Both the position numbers and the translations under genes were made by a program. 64,000 nt of DNA from Steromphala cineraria (lineage: Eukaryota; Mollusca; Gastropoda; Trochida; Trochidae): NCBI GenBank assembly GCA_916613615.1, contig OU744732.1, positions 27,600,673 to 27,664,672 on the forward strand, written 5' to 3'. The notes under the pieces were generated by a model. It was not told the DNA's origin. It worked only from the letters and a program-made list of their open reading frames with translations, and did not search any database. This document shows, one piece after another, positions 46,501-59,924 of the stretch (position 1 is the stretch's first letter; each line of letters starts with the position of its first letter).

Positions 46501-46748
46501 CCCTCCAAACCTGACTTTCATAAACAATTTCTTCACTGCTCCACAATGTGAAACTAAACACCACAGCTATTATATACAGTGAAAACAATATTTCCTGTAA
46601 CTGCAGAAGATACTATCTTCCTAACTACTCACAATGACTTTGTCAATACACTGACAACAATATACACACAAACGACACTTATCAAGATTGAAATATTTTG
46701 TGGCAAGATTTAAAAAACATTTTCAACTGGAATCATTTCCTTATTTAT

Positions 46749-47049
46749 TTAAGGGGCAGTACTACATTTTTTGAATTTTTATATTTTACATTTTCCACTG
46801 ACAATTATACAGTATGTTGATGCTAAATGTATTATTTTGATAATGTCAAAAATCTCATTACACAAGCCAATCATCCATAGTCAGGGAACAAATCATTTTG
46901 TGTAAGAAAAAGGAATCGCATGGCTGAACTTTAAATAACATATTTGATTTATTACTGCCTCATTTAGTTTCAATAGATTAGAACCATTTATTTTAATTTT
47001 TCTCACATCACCTTATAATCCCCATAAAAACGTGCTACTGCTCCTTTAA
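46749..47049 (+). mobile_element. TTAA MITE copy g
   Basis: TTAA at 46749-46752 and 47046-47049; ends GGGGCAGTACTACA and CGTGCTACTGCTCCT. The GGCGGCC segment is deleted and the palindrome degraded to TTTTGATAATGTCAAAA. An old copy. Confidence 0.82.
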
Positions 47050-47545
47050 AGTAATGCGAAAAGTGAGTTTGTACACTGAATACCTTCAAACAGTCAATTA
47101 AATTTTAAACTTTCAGCCAATATACCTGGTCAGAGCTGGAAAAGTCTTTTTTGATTTTGATTTGGTTAACTATATGCTGAATTGGAACAGCTAAATGGAG
47201 ACTCATCGACAACAATCTTTTCTGCAATAGAGTGACGTTTGTATTTCAACTACTGCAGCATAAATTATCTGCATAACTGCATAGTCCTTGACCTTCATAT
47301 TTCCATGTTAATAGATGATACAAATTTTCTTAGCAACACCTGTAATGAGTAGATATTTACATTTTACATTACAATATCTCTCTATCTTCTCTCCTTAAGG
47401 CCAAAATATTACCATCATTCACTCAATCTTCATTCCTCCTCATATACAACATTACTTATCAATTTTGTCTCCAGTCTACCATTACAGCTATATTTCTAAT
47501 GTTTGACCTTCAACTTTATACTTTCATTGATCAAAGTATTTTCTA

Positions 47546-47862
47546 ACATTATAAATGAGTTTACTACTCAATGACAACCATTTCCTGTACAGAAAATAAG
47601 AAAAAAGATAAAATACCCTATCTACCATCTATGTATAAATGAGTTTCTTATCAATTTCCCATACTGAGAGACAGTAAAATAGACAAAATAATCTACCTAC
47701 CATCTATGTATAAATGAGTTTCTTATCAATTTCTTATACAGAGAGTGAGTAACATAGACAAAATACCCAACCTAACATCTATGGATAAATGAGTTTCTCA
47801 TCAATTCCTTATACGGAGAGAAAGTAAAATAGATAGAATAACCTACCTACCATCTATTCCAG
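47546..47862. repeat. 75-bp tandem array, about 3-4 copies
   Basis: CTACCATCTATGTATAAATG recurs at 47622, 47697, 47772 and 47847 (exact 75-bp spacing); a more diverged copy may lie near 47546. Units contain GAGTTTCT.ATCAATT and AGTAAAATAGA.AAAATA. Confidence 0.85.
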
Positions 47863-48479
47863 GACTTGACAGTCATATACCTGGGCTTTAGTTAGTTCAC
47901 TGGATAAGATATTCTTTTATCATGTTAAAAGAGATATTTCTATGAGCGTTGCTTATTTAGTACTTCTATTTATCACTTGAGGGAGGGTTTCAAACATTTT
48001 AAACAGGATTTGTGGGTAGAACCTGTATATCAAGTGTCAACATAGCTGAATGCAGTATTGGGTCAAGGATTATAATGCATTCTCAAATAATGTTACGTCT
48101 TCTTTAAGCAAATTCTTTCAATAAGCTATTTAAAGTATGTACATTTTTAGTGTCATATCAAGGACTATAACTAGGCAATATTCAATTACTATTTCCAATT
48201 ATAAATCGTTCAAAACTTTGTGGTAAAATAAATAGTTGGAAAATAGATTTCATTCTTGACATGTTTATGAAAAGAATAAGAAATATTTGATACCAAACAG
48301 TAGCATTTGAAAGAATAAGTACCAATCTATAAACAACATTTCCTCACAAATAATACCAAATTTGTAAAGAAAAAATATACCGCAACACATAAGATAATAC
48401 TTATTAAGGAACACATAAGTAAAATTAATACTGAGGAAGTGTACTGAAAGCAAAATCCTAATAATAAAGAAGGTCATAC

Positions 48480-49360
48480 AGGTCATCCCTGTCTACCGTA
48501 GAAATTCCACTTCAAATTTTTATCCCATAAATGGAAAAGGATATTCTGTATATAGAGGATATCTTTTGTTTTCAGTGTGATATCACCTTATCTCTCATCC
48601 AGACATGGATCAAGCCGGTATTTTTCACAAATGGAGCGGCCCCTGTGGAGGTATGTTTTACAATACATCGAAAAATTCTTGGCTCAAGAGTTTTCTTGCA
48701 ACCATTGCTGTATCGTAACTAAGCAATAGTGATGGCATTGCACTGATTGTAGCAGTTAAGTAACATCATATCTGTTATATTTTCATCGACTTGAAAAAGT
48801 AATATCACACGTGGCGAGAACACTAGAAATGAGAAAACTCAGTCTTCAACCACTTAGCATATAATAAACTCCAAAAATATCTTCAGATTGTAGAAGGTGT
48901 ACATATAGTACAACCCTGTTTACCATAGGTATTTCACTTCTGTCCTAAAAGACCAGCAAGCATGTTTGGAGAGAAAGCTTCTGAGGTCAAATTGGTCAAT
49001 GTTCTCTGTGCCCGCAGGAACCACTGCTGACGGTCTATGTGTTACAGCTATAAATGTTCTCTCTTTGTGGGCAAATCCAAAAATTGTTGGATTGCAACAT
49101 CCACAGTTTGGTAGAGCAAGTAATAAGTGCTCTACAAATGTATTGTGCCTTCTGGTCAGAAATGCAGTCAAGAGTTGTTGCCGTTTAGTCTGACCGGCCT
49201 CCAAAGGTTTCTTCTTGATGTGGCCTCAGACTTAACCTTTGAAGATGTCTTTAGGGAAGCAGGATCTATGTCACCTATCAGAGGAGATTTATCTGCAGCT
49301 ATCCTAGTAAAATATATCTCTCTACATTTATACGAGGATAGTTGCCTGTAATTGTCCTAC
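48480..49360. other. unrecognised segment with moderate open frames
   Basis: Frames on both strands stay open for 60-95 codons (for example 48920-49204 minus, 49127-49351 plus, the latter with LQRFLLDVASDLTFEDVFRE). None has a family I recognise, and splice sites do not join them. CTGT(C/T)TACC(G/A)TAG...TTCCACTTC near 48490 and 48920 suggests a diverged repeat. Decayed mobile DNA is as likely as an exon. Confidence 0.3.
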
Positions 49361-50248
49361 TTTGGTAAGGGAAAAAGTAAATAATTAAATACTTTGTTAC
49401 TTTTATCAAAAGCAAATATAAACCTAAATCGCATTGATTATCCAACTTTCTAAGACACATGTTGACTTTGGAATAATTTGATTCTTCAAATTTGAAACTC
49501 AATTATGCATCACTTTCTGTTACGCTTATTATATTTAATGCAAATTACAATATGTTTCATAACAATGCAGGTTTAAATCATTCTGCTCACTAGCTATTGC
49601 TTCATGAAACTTATGATTGGACTAGACATGATTTATCATATGCTTACAAAACATTATCAATTATTAAATTGTGGAAATGGATCTTCCATCATTATACAGG
49701 AATTCCTTTCAAACTTCATATCCATACATTAGCTCTGTTTAAAAATAAGATTTCCTTACATGAAATCTTTGACCAGAACAAAATGCCCTTTAATGTTTGT
49801 CCAAAATATTTCTTTCTCAATATTTCTTGAACTCAGCATCGCCAGCCACCATAACCGACGTGGAAAATGCCATCAGACAAGTTCAAAATATTTCTTGTAT
49901 CACATAAATTTGTCTGGTCTGTTGATTTGATAAAATTCTCACGAGAACTGGGATACTGTGTTCAAATGAACAATCGATTGATACGTTACATTCTGCTGAC
50001 TTCTGCAACAATCACCGCGACATTACGATCTATCAACAATGTCAAGGATATCAAATGCTATACTGAGCCAGATTTCATATCATGTTCAGAAATTGATTTG
50101 GGCTACATATAATTTACATGATCCAAGCATGTCAGGTTAAGGGTGTTCAAATCACTAACCAATTTCTTTCAATAGGTATAATGGTTTAAAAATAAATAAT
50201 TGAGGCATGACATTTTTGAGAAATTGCAGAGGAGAATTACCAATTTAA

Positions 50249-50490
50249 GAAATAGAGCAAATGACTCTGTAGCTCATCAGGCTATCAATAATTTATCTTA
50301 TAAATGACCACTTGGTAAACATATGAGTGGCCACAGGATCAAATTTAATATTTCTAGTGTCAGAGGTTGTATGAAAACAAAGATGAAAATGCACAAACTT
50401 TACAAAAGAAAAGAAAAGATGCCTTATGCCAGACACTGTGCCATTCCAAATGCCCATTAAGCCTGTCAAAAGCGATGAGCTAAAAAAACA
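50249..50490. mobile_element. short TIR element related to 36.58 kb
   Basis: AAATAGAGCAAATGACTCTG then TAGCTCATCAGGC (50250-50283) matches the left end of the 36.6-kb element. GATGAGCTA at 50474-50482 is the inverted right end. The tandem core is absent. Confidence 0.55.
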
Positions 50491-52680
50491 AGACATCCTT
50501 AGCTTCCTAAAGACGAGATACATCAAGTTTTTGAAAGGCATTATTTAGTGGCATACTTCTTATATTTATGAAAGACATTTCTGATTAATGAAGGAGCTAT
50601 TATCTATCAAATCCTGCTGTTAAAATGTAATAGATGGACTTTTATTTGCACAAATCACATTTTCCTGTTTGGTAACCTTATGAATATTTTATCAAAAATG
50701 ACAGAAAGATAATGCATTTGAACTTAACAATTGTTTCATTTTCTTTTAAAAGCAAAAAACTATTTTGCGTCCTTTATGATTCAAATCAGAATGTGAAATT
50801 CTCCACATAAAAAACAATATAATCTCTGTTTGATTAATTATCTGTTCCAACAAACATAACAAACTTGCTACAAATCAATCTTACTTACATGACAAAACTA
50901 AAACATTTTTCATAAATTTCATATTTTTATCTCTACTTCTTAACAGGTCTGAAGAATCATCTTTTTCTGGAAGCCTTAACAACATTTCTTGAATTATTGG
51001 TAATAAAAAGAAAAACAATTTCACTGTCAAAATACTGTTGTACCTTGGCGCCATACTCACATTTCACAGTAAAACTCAAAACCCCACCACACATAAGAAT
51101 TGTATGTTTCATCTAATAGCTTGATATATAGATAAAAGCTTTACTTACAAAGATATCTATCCTCTGACCATGATGTTTGATCTTCCAATAATGAGATACT
51201 GTATACTTGAGTTCCTCTTAACAAGCATCTGCCTTCGGAATACACATCTTCCTAACAATGATATTCATCTCAAGCCCCTAATCTGTATAATCAAACAACC
51301 ACAACCACTCTCCAGCAGCAGTTTTCAATACTAGCCCTTCCTCAGTGTTTAGTAATAAATTTTGATAAGAACTTTTTCTACCTATACAGCTCATTCCTGC
51401 ACAGAAATCTATCACCAGCCCCTACTCTAAATACAGAACCAAGGACAGGTGCTTCCTATATCCATGCACATAGACAGGTTGTTCTAGACCTGAGAGATTG
51501 ACCTCTGTTTACTTCCACTCTTAACACTCAAACAACAACACTGAGTATGCCTCGACCTTTCTTCAAGAATGTAGATTTACCTACGAGAGGAAATACTTAG
51601 ACTAATTTTATGTCAAGTGTGGCTTACTTTGAAATATAAAGGATTGATTGTGTCAGATGAAAAGACCTTTAATTGGCAATCAACCCTCTACCTGGTATAT
51701 ATAAATCAGGGCCAAACATTTAGTTTTAACTTAAAGTAGAGCTTAGATAAAAGGAGAAATCTCAAATATACTCTATTTTTAGAATAATTATGTATTGGGT
51801 ACACATTCTCTACCCACAAAGAAACTCAAATCAGAAAATCCTCTGTTGTAATATAAGCACTTCAAGCTTCCATCACACAGTCTTAAAAATGTTTTGAAAA
51901 ATTTCAAGCAGCCCATGCATGAAATTTGTGGACAGCAGAAAACACTCCAGGCATGGAAAGCTTGCTTGTTGTCATCAAGGGATATGCCATGATTCAGTTG
52001 CCTTACGGTGTGACCATGTTGTGTTAAGTTGACACAAAGTGCAAAAGGCATAATACATGTACTTAGGCTTCCATGGGTCCAAAAAATGGAGTACTGAAAA
52101 CTCGAGCGGTCAGACTTGACTCGGATCCCAGTACCCAAAATGTTATCCCTACCCGAGGATTTTCTGATTTTTAAACTCAGTCCTTGCTTTACCTAAAGAA
52201 CCTTGAAGTGGTGAACAGTCTAGATATTATCACATATATTCCGCCTTTTAACTGGTCGTATCCCTTCCTTTCTTGCTCAATATTTTTTATAATTTTTATA
52301 TCTCAATGAACACAAAATAATTGTCATTATTCCATATAAAATTTGTACTTTTGCACACTAAAAAAAAGGAATGGTAAAGGATTCGAACTCAGGCTGTTCC
52401 TCATTTATTCTGTTGAGTGTATATAAACATGACAAAACTGCACTTTATTTAGAAACACAAGATTAAAAAAGCCCCTCTAAAACTAGAATATAAAGGAACT
52501 CACCAAAACTGGTTTTGAATATACTCCCTCCTACCACCATGTCATGCTGGCATAAGAGGACCCATTTATAAATACATTGACAAACATATTGACTTACAAG
52601 AGAAGCACTATGGTCACTGACAAACCAGTTTCTCATGCCACTCACTATATAAAGATCACATCTGATTAAAGCTGACTTCC
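50491..52680. other. AT-rich non-coding stretch
   Basis: No gene seen. A B-box-like GAGTTCGAATCC followed by a T run occurs on the minus strand at about 52365-52390, but it lacks a tRNA fold. Confidence 0.45.
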
Positions 52681-52694
52681 CAACCTCTCTATTC

Positions 52695-53333
52695 ATAGCT
52701 TCACACCTACCGATCATCTTTCATTTGACCAAAGTGATCGACAACTGTATAGTCTATGATACAAGGGCTTTACATTATACAGCACATGGAGATGACGCTG
52801 CTATGGTTATATAGAGGATACTAAACAACCTTCCATTTAATACTATTTTTATTAAACAAGCTAATGATTTTGTATAAAACTAGTTTCACACCTACCGATC
52901 ATCTTTCATTTGACCAGAGTGACAACTGTATAGTCTATGATACAAGGGCTTTACATTATACAGCACATGGAGATGACGCTGCTATGGTTATATAGAGGAT
53001 ACTAAACAACCTTCCATTTAATACTATTTTTATTAAACAAGCTAATGATTTTGTATAAAACGAGTTTCACACCTACCGATCATCTTTCATTTGACCAAAG
53101 TGACATCTGTATAGTCTATGATACAAGGGCTTGACCATAGATACCAACACAAAACAAGCACATGCAGATGAGGCTGCTATGGATATATAGAGGATACTAA
53201 ACAACCTTCCATTTAATACTATTTTTATTAAACGAGTAAGTGATTCTGTATAAAACGAGCGAAAGCGAGTTTGATGCCAAATCATTCACAAGTTTAATAA
53301 AAATAGTATTTTATTGAAGGAATTTTAGTATTC
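52695..53333. repeat. tandem array (about 181-185 bp, 3 copies) ending in a hairpin
   Basis: ACACCTACCGATCATC starts units near 52704, 52889 and 53070. Units share GTATAGTCTATGATACAAGG and GAGGATACTAAACAACCTTC. The unit end AATACTATTTTTATTAAAC is inverted once more at 53292-53333, giving 42-bp arms (53192-53233 and 53292-53333) around AACGAGCGAAAGCGAG. It looks like a foldback element whose left arm was multiplied. Confidence 0.8.
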
Positions 53334-54208
53334 TGTTTATTACTTGCCATAAAACTCAAGCAAACATGCCGACAGAGTGCTGAAACTAACATTTCCGGGA
53401 CGAGGCAGCCATTGTGACGGTGCACTTACAGTGTGACATCATTACAACACTTACACTTGTTTGATATTGTCCTATAAATATTACACTGCGGTATCTTACA
53501 CAGACGAATAATAATTCCTTTTATACAATGATTTAGGTATAGATGCTCAATCGGAGCAAGTTGGGAGTTTTATACCGCTTGGGCAATACATCAGCCATTA
53601 GCAAAGTTACTAGTTGACCTGACAAAGCATAGGTCAAAAGTAAATCCTTAAACAAATAAATTATATTCTTATGCTGAATATAAGTTTCTTTGATCATGGT
53701 TAGAGTATATGCTTATCACTCATTGTAAACAAAAATCAGTTACTGAAAAATGTCTGATTCCATTTAAGAATTGTGAAGATCAAACTTATTCTTAAAGACT
53801 TACCTAAGTCTAAACAAAAATCACTTATCTGATTCCGTTCAAGAATCATGATAAAAAAAATATGCTAAGAGATTTGCCTAAGTCTATCTATCCATTGGGT
53901 CAAGCAGTGATTAAATACCTGTCTCTTGTTAAAGGATATAAATCATGCTAGAGTCAATTGGAACACAGTACTGGACTGACTGACCTTGTACACTCTGGTA
54001 CCCTGAATGTTGTTTATAGGAGGTAATTGTACATGAAGATACATTGATTAAAAATATATTTTCAAAATTTTTTTTATAATACCCTCTGTCGCAAATTATT
54101 CAAATCAAAGTAGCTATCACTAGAACTCTGAATGTTGTACATAGAGGGTAATTGTACATGAAGTTACATTGATAAAAACTAGATAAAAAAATATTTTCGA
54201 AAATCTGT
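53334..54208. other. AT-rich non-coding stretch
   Basis: Two loosely related TACATGAAGATACATTGAT blocks near 54030 and 54155 suggest a weak local duplication; nothing else seen. Confidence 0.4.
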
Positions 54209-54365
54209 TTAAAGGGGCAGTAGCACATTTTTAGGGGAAATAGGAGGTGATGTCAGTTAAATGAAAAAAAATGGTTCAATATGAAAGACAAGGTAATTAA
54301 AGTAAATGAAGCAGCAATAAATCAAATCTATAATCCAAAGTTCAGCAGCTATTCTTACACAAAAA
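54209..54365 (-). mobile_element. TTAA MITE copy h, truncated
   Basis: It starts TTAA-AGGGGCAGTAGCACA and follows the family through GTGATGTCAG and CTTACACAAAA, then is lost near 54365. The other terminus is absent. Confidence 0.75.
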
Positions 54366-56405
54366 CATTGATGCCAAATATGTTCTAATAAACTTATATG
54401 TTAAAATATGCAAAATACTACTCTCTGTAACCTGTCGCAAAATATGTTACAAAAAAGAAGCTATCTTTGAAAGTTTCCATTGTTTTTTTATTTTAAATGG
54501 TACATTGAGATAATTTGAAATTTTCAAAATATTGTTAAAAGTACCCTTTGTCACAAAATATGTAAGAGAGAGAAGCTAAGTTTTAAAGTTGTTATGCAAA
54601 TGTTTTTTCGTGGGTGGTAATAACAGGAAGATACATTGATGAAAGTTATATTTGCAAAACTGTTTAGAGTATGCTTACCGGTACTAGTATCAAGATATGA
54701 TCAAAATTTTCTTGATTTAAATCTAAACCACTAAAACATATTGCCATTTTTCAATTTAAAAGCTGAGGCAGTCAGAAAGGAAATAACAAAATACATAAGT
54801 ATATCTAAATCACAAAGACAAAACATATTTTGACTTTTAAAGGTCATCATACCAACAAAATACTTGTAAAACTAATAGATAAATCCCAAATACCTGCGAT
54901 CATCCCTTATCCATCTGTAAATCCATGAAGAACTAACTAAGCCCTGCACAACACACAGAGAACCTCAACACAGCATGACATATGAAATCAATTACAGTCA
55001 GACAGCGTAAATACTGATTGTAATTATACATAATGTGATCTAATCAGGACATAATGAAACTATTAGCCAGGGCTCTTGTTTATGAGTCGATCAGGATATC
55101 TATCATATACTGTATTTTAAACACAACTTTGCAACCTTTGAATATACATCTAAATGAAGAAGTTTATATTTTTCTGGCAATGTCCTCATAGGAATAATTT
55201 CATTGGCCATAAGTCATTAACTTAATACTGGTTTTGAACTTAAATACAGGGTCACAAATACTTCAAAAAAATATTGTCTAGTTTTACATGTCGTTGACAT
55301 TTTGATGCGTCAAAATTATTTTTAGGTCAGGAAACTGAAACTTAGACAATGAAGAAATAAGACATTGTTTTATATCTCAAATATGACAATGTTAACTAAA
55401 TATAATTTATTCTTTCTTCTCATTTTTCAATTTCTTAAAATTTAACAAGCTTGTATTCAGCTCCATCTATTTTAAAACAATGAACAGTTACTTGATTTCA
55501 ATCATACATTCAATGAAATTTCTCCTTTTACCAAATCTTGACAACAAACTTCTGTATCAATACCTCTTTCATCTCTTATCATTAGTACATTTTGTTAAGT
55601 CACTTCAAAGGATATATTAGAACTGTGTTATTGCTTGGTGCCCCAAAGGGCACCAAGTATTATGATTTGATTCTCCTAAAACTTTTCTGAATTCTCTCTA
55701 TATTACTCTTGATATTTTTAAAGGGAAGCCGAGCCAATCACATGTGTTGTATCCAAATCAGAGACCAATGAACAGAGCTGTAGCAAAAAATGCATTACGT
55801 CACCATGTGGGTAATACAAAATATTTGGCACATTAAACTGTGGAATATGATTTCGCTTTAAATGTCATGTTAAAAGAGAAACAATATTTTCTATTAAAGA
55901 CGCTGATAAATGTTAACAGACTCAATCAAAAACATCTTCATTTGATGAAGAGTCTGCATTTGTTCCAGATAAGAGCATTATTTCGCATTCAATAATCGCA
56001 GAATCCACTTTTTTATAACCCACGCGATTTAATTTCACGCTGGGCTCGCCTGGTGATTTAAAAGTAATGTTTGTGTAAGAACGATGGTGACATCGAAAAA
56101 AGATTTATGTTTACTAATAGGTACATCACTTACGACCACGTGGCAAGTCATACTTAACGATGTCACTAAATGTTTACGTTGAAAACATGTATTTATTATC
56201 AGAGCTACTGAAATTGACTGGTGCTATATTTAGAATATGACCTACATCGCTGGTTCCATACGGTTACTATAAGGCCCCGGCTTAGCTCAGCGGAGCTGGG
56301 TTGAAATCCTGTCAGATCATTGGAAAGAATTTTGTTTATTATCTGTAATACTACAGTTAATAATTAACCAGCATGACAAGGACATATGGTTTTGGCAGTA
56401 CGTTT
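54366..56405. other. AT-rich non-coding stretch with a small hairpin
   Basis: CTTGGTGCCC at 55634-55643 and GGGCACCAAG at 55648-55657 form a perfect 10-bp stem with a 4-base loop. A degraded tRNA-like piece (TTAGCTCAGCGG ... GGGTTGAAATCC) lies at about 56280-56320. No gene seen. Confidence 0.5.
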
Positions 56406-56409
56406 TGCA

Positions 56410-56481
56410 CACAGGCATCCGTAGCAGATAGGTGTGTGTGTATATATATATACACACACCTATCTGCTACGCATGCCTGTG
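56410..56481. repeat. 72-bp near-perfect palindrome
   Basis: CACAGGCAT..GTAGCAGATA GGTGTGTGTG is mirrored as CACACACACCTATCTGCTAC.CATGCCTGTG around a central (TA)n at 56445. Only one or two mismatched positions are seen. Confidence 0.85.
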
Positions 56482-59400
56482 GCTTTGCACAATTTCCTGT
56501 CATTGTCAACGCTACATGGCAACCCATACAGTGCTTTTACTTCAAGTAACAACATCACAATGCCATAACATCATAAACTGTCACTGTCACATCACTGTCT
56601 TGAAAATCTAGTTTTTCTCTGAGATCTCAAAAAGAGTGAATTTGAATGATAAATAGAATATCACCGTCGTGTGTTTTGATTTGAAATATACCAACAATCG
56701 TTGATGAATGTAAACAATATTTATAACTTTCAGCAATTCGTGTTGATAGAAATTAATTTTGTGAAATTAACTTTGAGTAATACTCTTGTTAAGATTACTG
56801 CTGTTATCCAGTGTTGTATATATTATCACCCAAATTGTTCGACAAATCACAATCTCCTTCATCGGCCTATGTGGCACCAAGCATGCCTTTTAAAAGGCTT
56901 TTCTTGTTTACAACCACATCAGAACTTCAACAGATAAGATCAATTATGAATATGGAGTTTTAATCTCAATTCACAAGAAGACTCCAACAGATAAAATCAA
57001 CTATAAAAGAGTTTCAACTAGAAATTTGATTAGGCCAAAAACATTTTTTTAAAAGTTTCTGGTCTTTACATTCAGGCAAAAATGATGCAATGACACAGAT
57101 TTTTTTGTTTATATCCAAACAATTTTTATTATTGAACATGAAGAAAAAAATTAATAAATATAACCTTTAAATAACTTTTTCACTGCCTCTTTAAAGGCAC
57201 TCACGGACAGAAACGAGTTGCATTTTAAGAGCCTGTGTTTGAATCTTTTTTCTAGGCCATGGGACTCAAATTCAATTTTTCCCTTGTCAACATCTTGAAA
57301 AAAAAGGCTTGATGCGGGGGTTTGAAACTGACGTGGGCGGAAATCAGAAACAAATTACTTTTTTTCTAGGCCTTACCAAGTTAATTAAATTTCTGTTTTT
57401 AATCAACTGGCTTTAGAGATCTCAGTTGATTGTATAATGTTACTATACAACCACAACATGGGTAACATACCATGAGAAATCAGTTGCATCAGACAGCGTA
57501 AGGCTGGAATGCAATGTCATATAACATGACCTAATCTTCTTGTAAGGGACCAATTAGCCAGAATTAAGGTCAGGTCTGGTTGTAATCTGTTTGGTATTTG
57601 GTAATGAAAAGATTATGAACAGGATTTAAACAAAATAGGAAGTGTTCACTTATTATTGTTGAAAAAGGTTTAGATTTCTTATCATCAAACCTCTTAAAAA
57701 AAAAATTAAAATATGTGTCCTTAACCTGACTTTTCAAACCTAATATACACCTTAAATAAAATGTGCTCATTACATAGAGCAAAATTCTTAAACAATATGT
57801 CATAAAACCTAAAAACATCAACAAACAAAAGGGGAACACAATAAGATGGAAGTAAACACAAAAACTGCTTGTAATATACAAACATATCCTGAAATCAGCA
57901 CTGAAATGAACAATAACAACAACTATATGGTGTGATCTATATAAGAGATATACACCTATTTAAAATCAACATTCTTTTTTTACTATCAGGAAAATCCACA
58001 ATAACAGTACAAATAAAAGTAAAATTCCATTTGATGAACAAAAAGAGTGAATAATTTATGTAAAACATACCAAACTGCCTCGGCCAGCATTGAAACAAGC
58101 GACTACAATGTACAACAGTCCGATATATACGAGCATGTATCACATTCTTAATGGGCTAGCTAAAGATTAGGACTTGGGCTATAAAGTCAGTGTGCTTGTG
58201 TTTGGTCAACATTCTTTAGTTGAATCTTGTCTTGTTTCCTTGATTAGAGATGATCTTTTCTAGTTCTAGATACAAACTTCGTAACTTGAAGCTTTTAAAG
58301 TGTCATTCAAAAAGGGAAAAATATTCATCTTTGAAATTTTGAAAAATAATTGCTTGAAAAAAAAGAAAAGGATAAAAGTTTAAATTAACTTTATAACATT
58401 TCCTGACTTATCTAAAACATTTACAAAATTCCTGATTTTTTAAGGTGATGGACAATATATCAAAACAAATTACAAGTTTAAAAACAGAAATACATCAGAA
58501 TTCCTTTTTTATCCAAATAAATTAGCTTGGCCAAGTGCATATTTATATGACCTGAACATCATGTAGAAACTGAACATAACCTGCATCTTAATTTTAAATA
58601 AAACCTTTAGAGATAAATGCTTTGAGAGGTATTTTAGAAGTTGGAATGAAAATATTGCAGAGGAATATATGGATGACAACTTGTTCGTTCATTGTATGCA
58701 ATGTTTCGACCCAGATTCTTCAAAACCTTGTTTCAAAAAAGAGAAATAACATCTTTATCAAATTTGTTAAAATGGACCTGTGTTGGATTTAGAAAATTTA
58801 TTCATAAAGGAAATGTTGAATGTTTAACTCAATGGCTTACTTAAACTACTCAAGCCTGTTGAGGGCTAATTCAATTTGAAAGAATTTTACGGCATGTAAA
58901 CACTCTTCAATTTAGTAGAATGAAATTTCATAGCACGTTAAACTCTCACTATAAGTATGTTGAAAAGTCAAACCACTGAATCAGCAATAATTACAGTGTT
59001 ACCTCAATAACCAGTTATAGCTAACCTTAACTGACACTAATTGATTCATAACCACTAATTATAACCCATTTCCCCTGTAATCTAACACAGCTTACTTTTA
59101 TCAATTATAGACTCTTATACTTACCATAATCATTACCAAAATACATTCCCATTACTTGTAAAGATTATATGTATAATTATTTTCGTAAAGCTTATATAAT
59201 GTATATTATTTTCACATAATCATCACTGAATGTTGTCAATGAAAACAAAACTAGAGGATAATTTGTGTGCATTGTGTAATACTGCAAAAGTGAGCATAGC
59301 TCATATGGATCTGTTCATATACTACAGTCATATGAATTATAAGAATTTAGATATATGAAGTCAGCCATATCAATTAATGATAATCATTTACAAAGGACCA

Positions 59401-59924
59401 AGATAGAATTAATATTTTGACATTTATAGGTCAACACACTGAACAAAGCTCAAAGAGAAATTTCTAAATTCATTTAGCAAATCTAATAAATTCAAATTCA
59501 AATTTTAGCAATATAAAAATGTTTTCAGATTATGGATTGTTCAATTATTTTATGATTTCGGCTTCTTTAATACACTAACCATATGATGATTTGAACAAAA
59601 TTTTCAAAATAATTACCTCCCTAATGTTGATAATGATGTGTGTAAAACCTGTTGAACTCACATAAAAAAAACATCAATCTTTTCAGAGAAAACTAATGTT
59701 AACCCTTGCCATGCCCCAGCTGAAGTTGGTCACCCAAAACACTCTGTACAACTATCCAATCTGACTTAATTCTGCTTCAATCTGAATTCCTTCAGGTTAA
59801 GAATTATGATTAACATGCTTATAAAGTAAGCTTATAATTGCTTAATCAGCAAATCTAACCATTCAAATTCCGCTCAGATTTAACATTGTTAATGTTAATT
59901 ATAAGATTAACGTTAAACCAACTC
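56482..59924. other. AT-rich non-coding stretch
   Basis: No credible exon. It contains the hairpin-family copy at 58628-58730. Confidence 0.45.
58628..58730. mobile_element. second copy of the 34.45-kb hairpin family
   Basis: ATTTTAGAAGTTGGA followed by AGAGGAATATATGGATGACA (58659) and CGTTCATTGTATGC matches the 34.5-kb element in inverted order. The distal arm is missing. Confidence 0.65.

Noticed and set aside
52365..52395. Possible tRNA 3' half (GAGTTCGAATCC plus T run, minus strand)
   Set aside because: The T arm does not pair and no acceptor or anticodon stems could be found.
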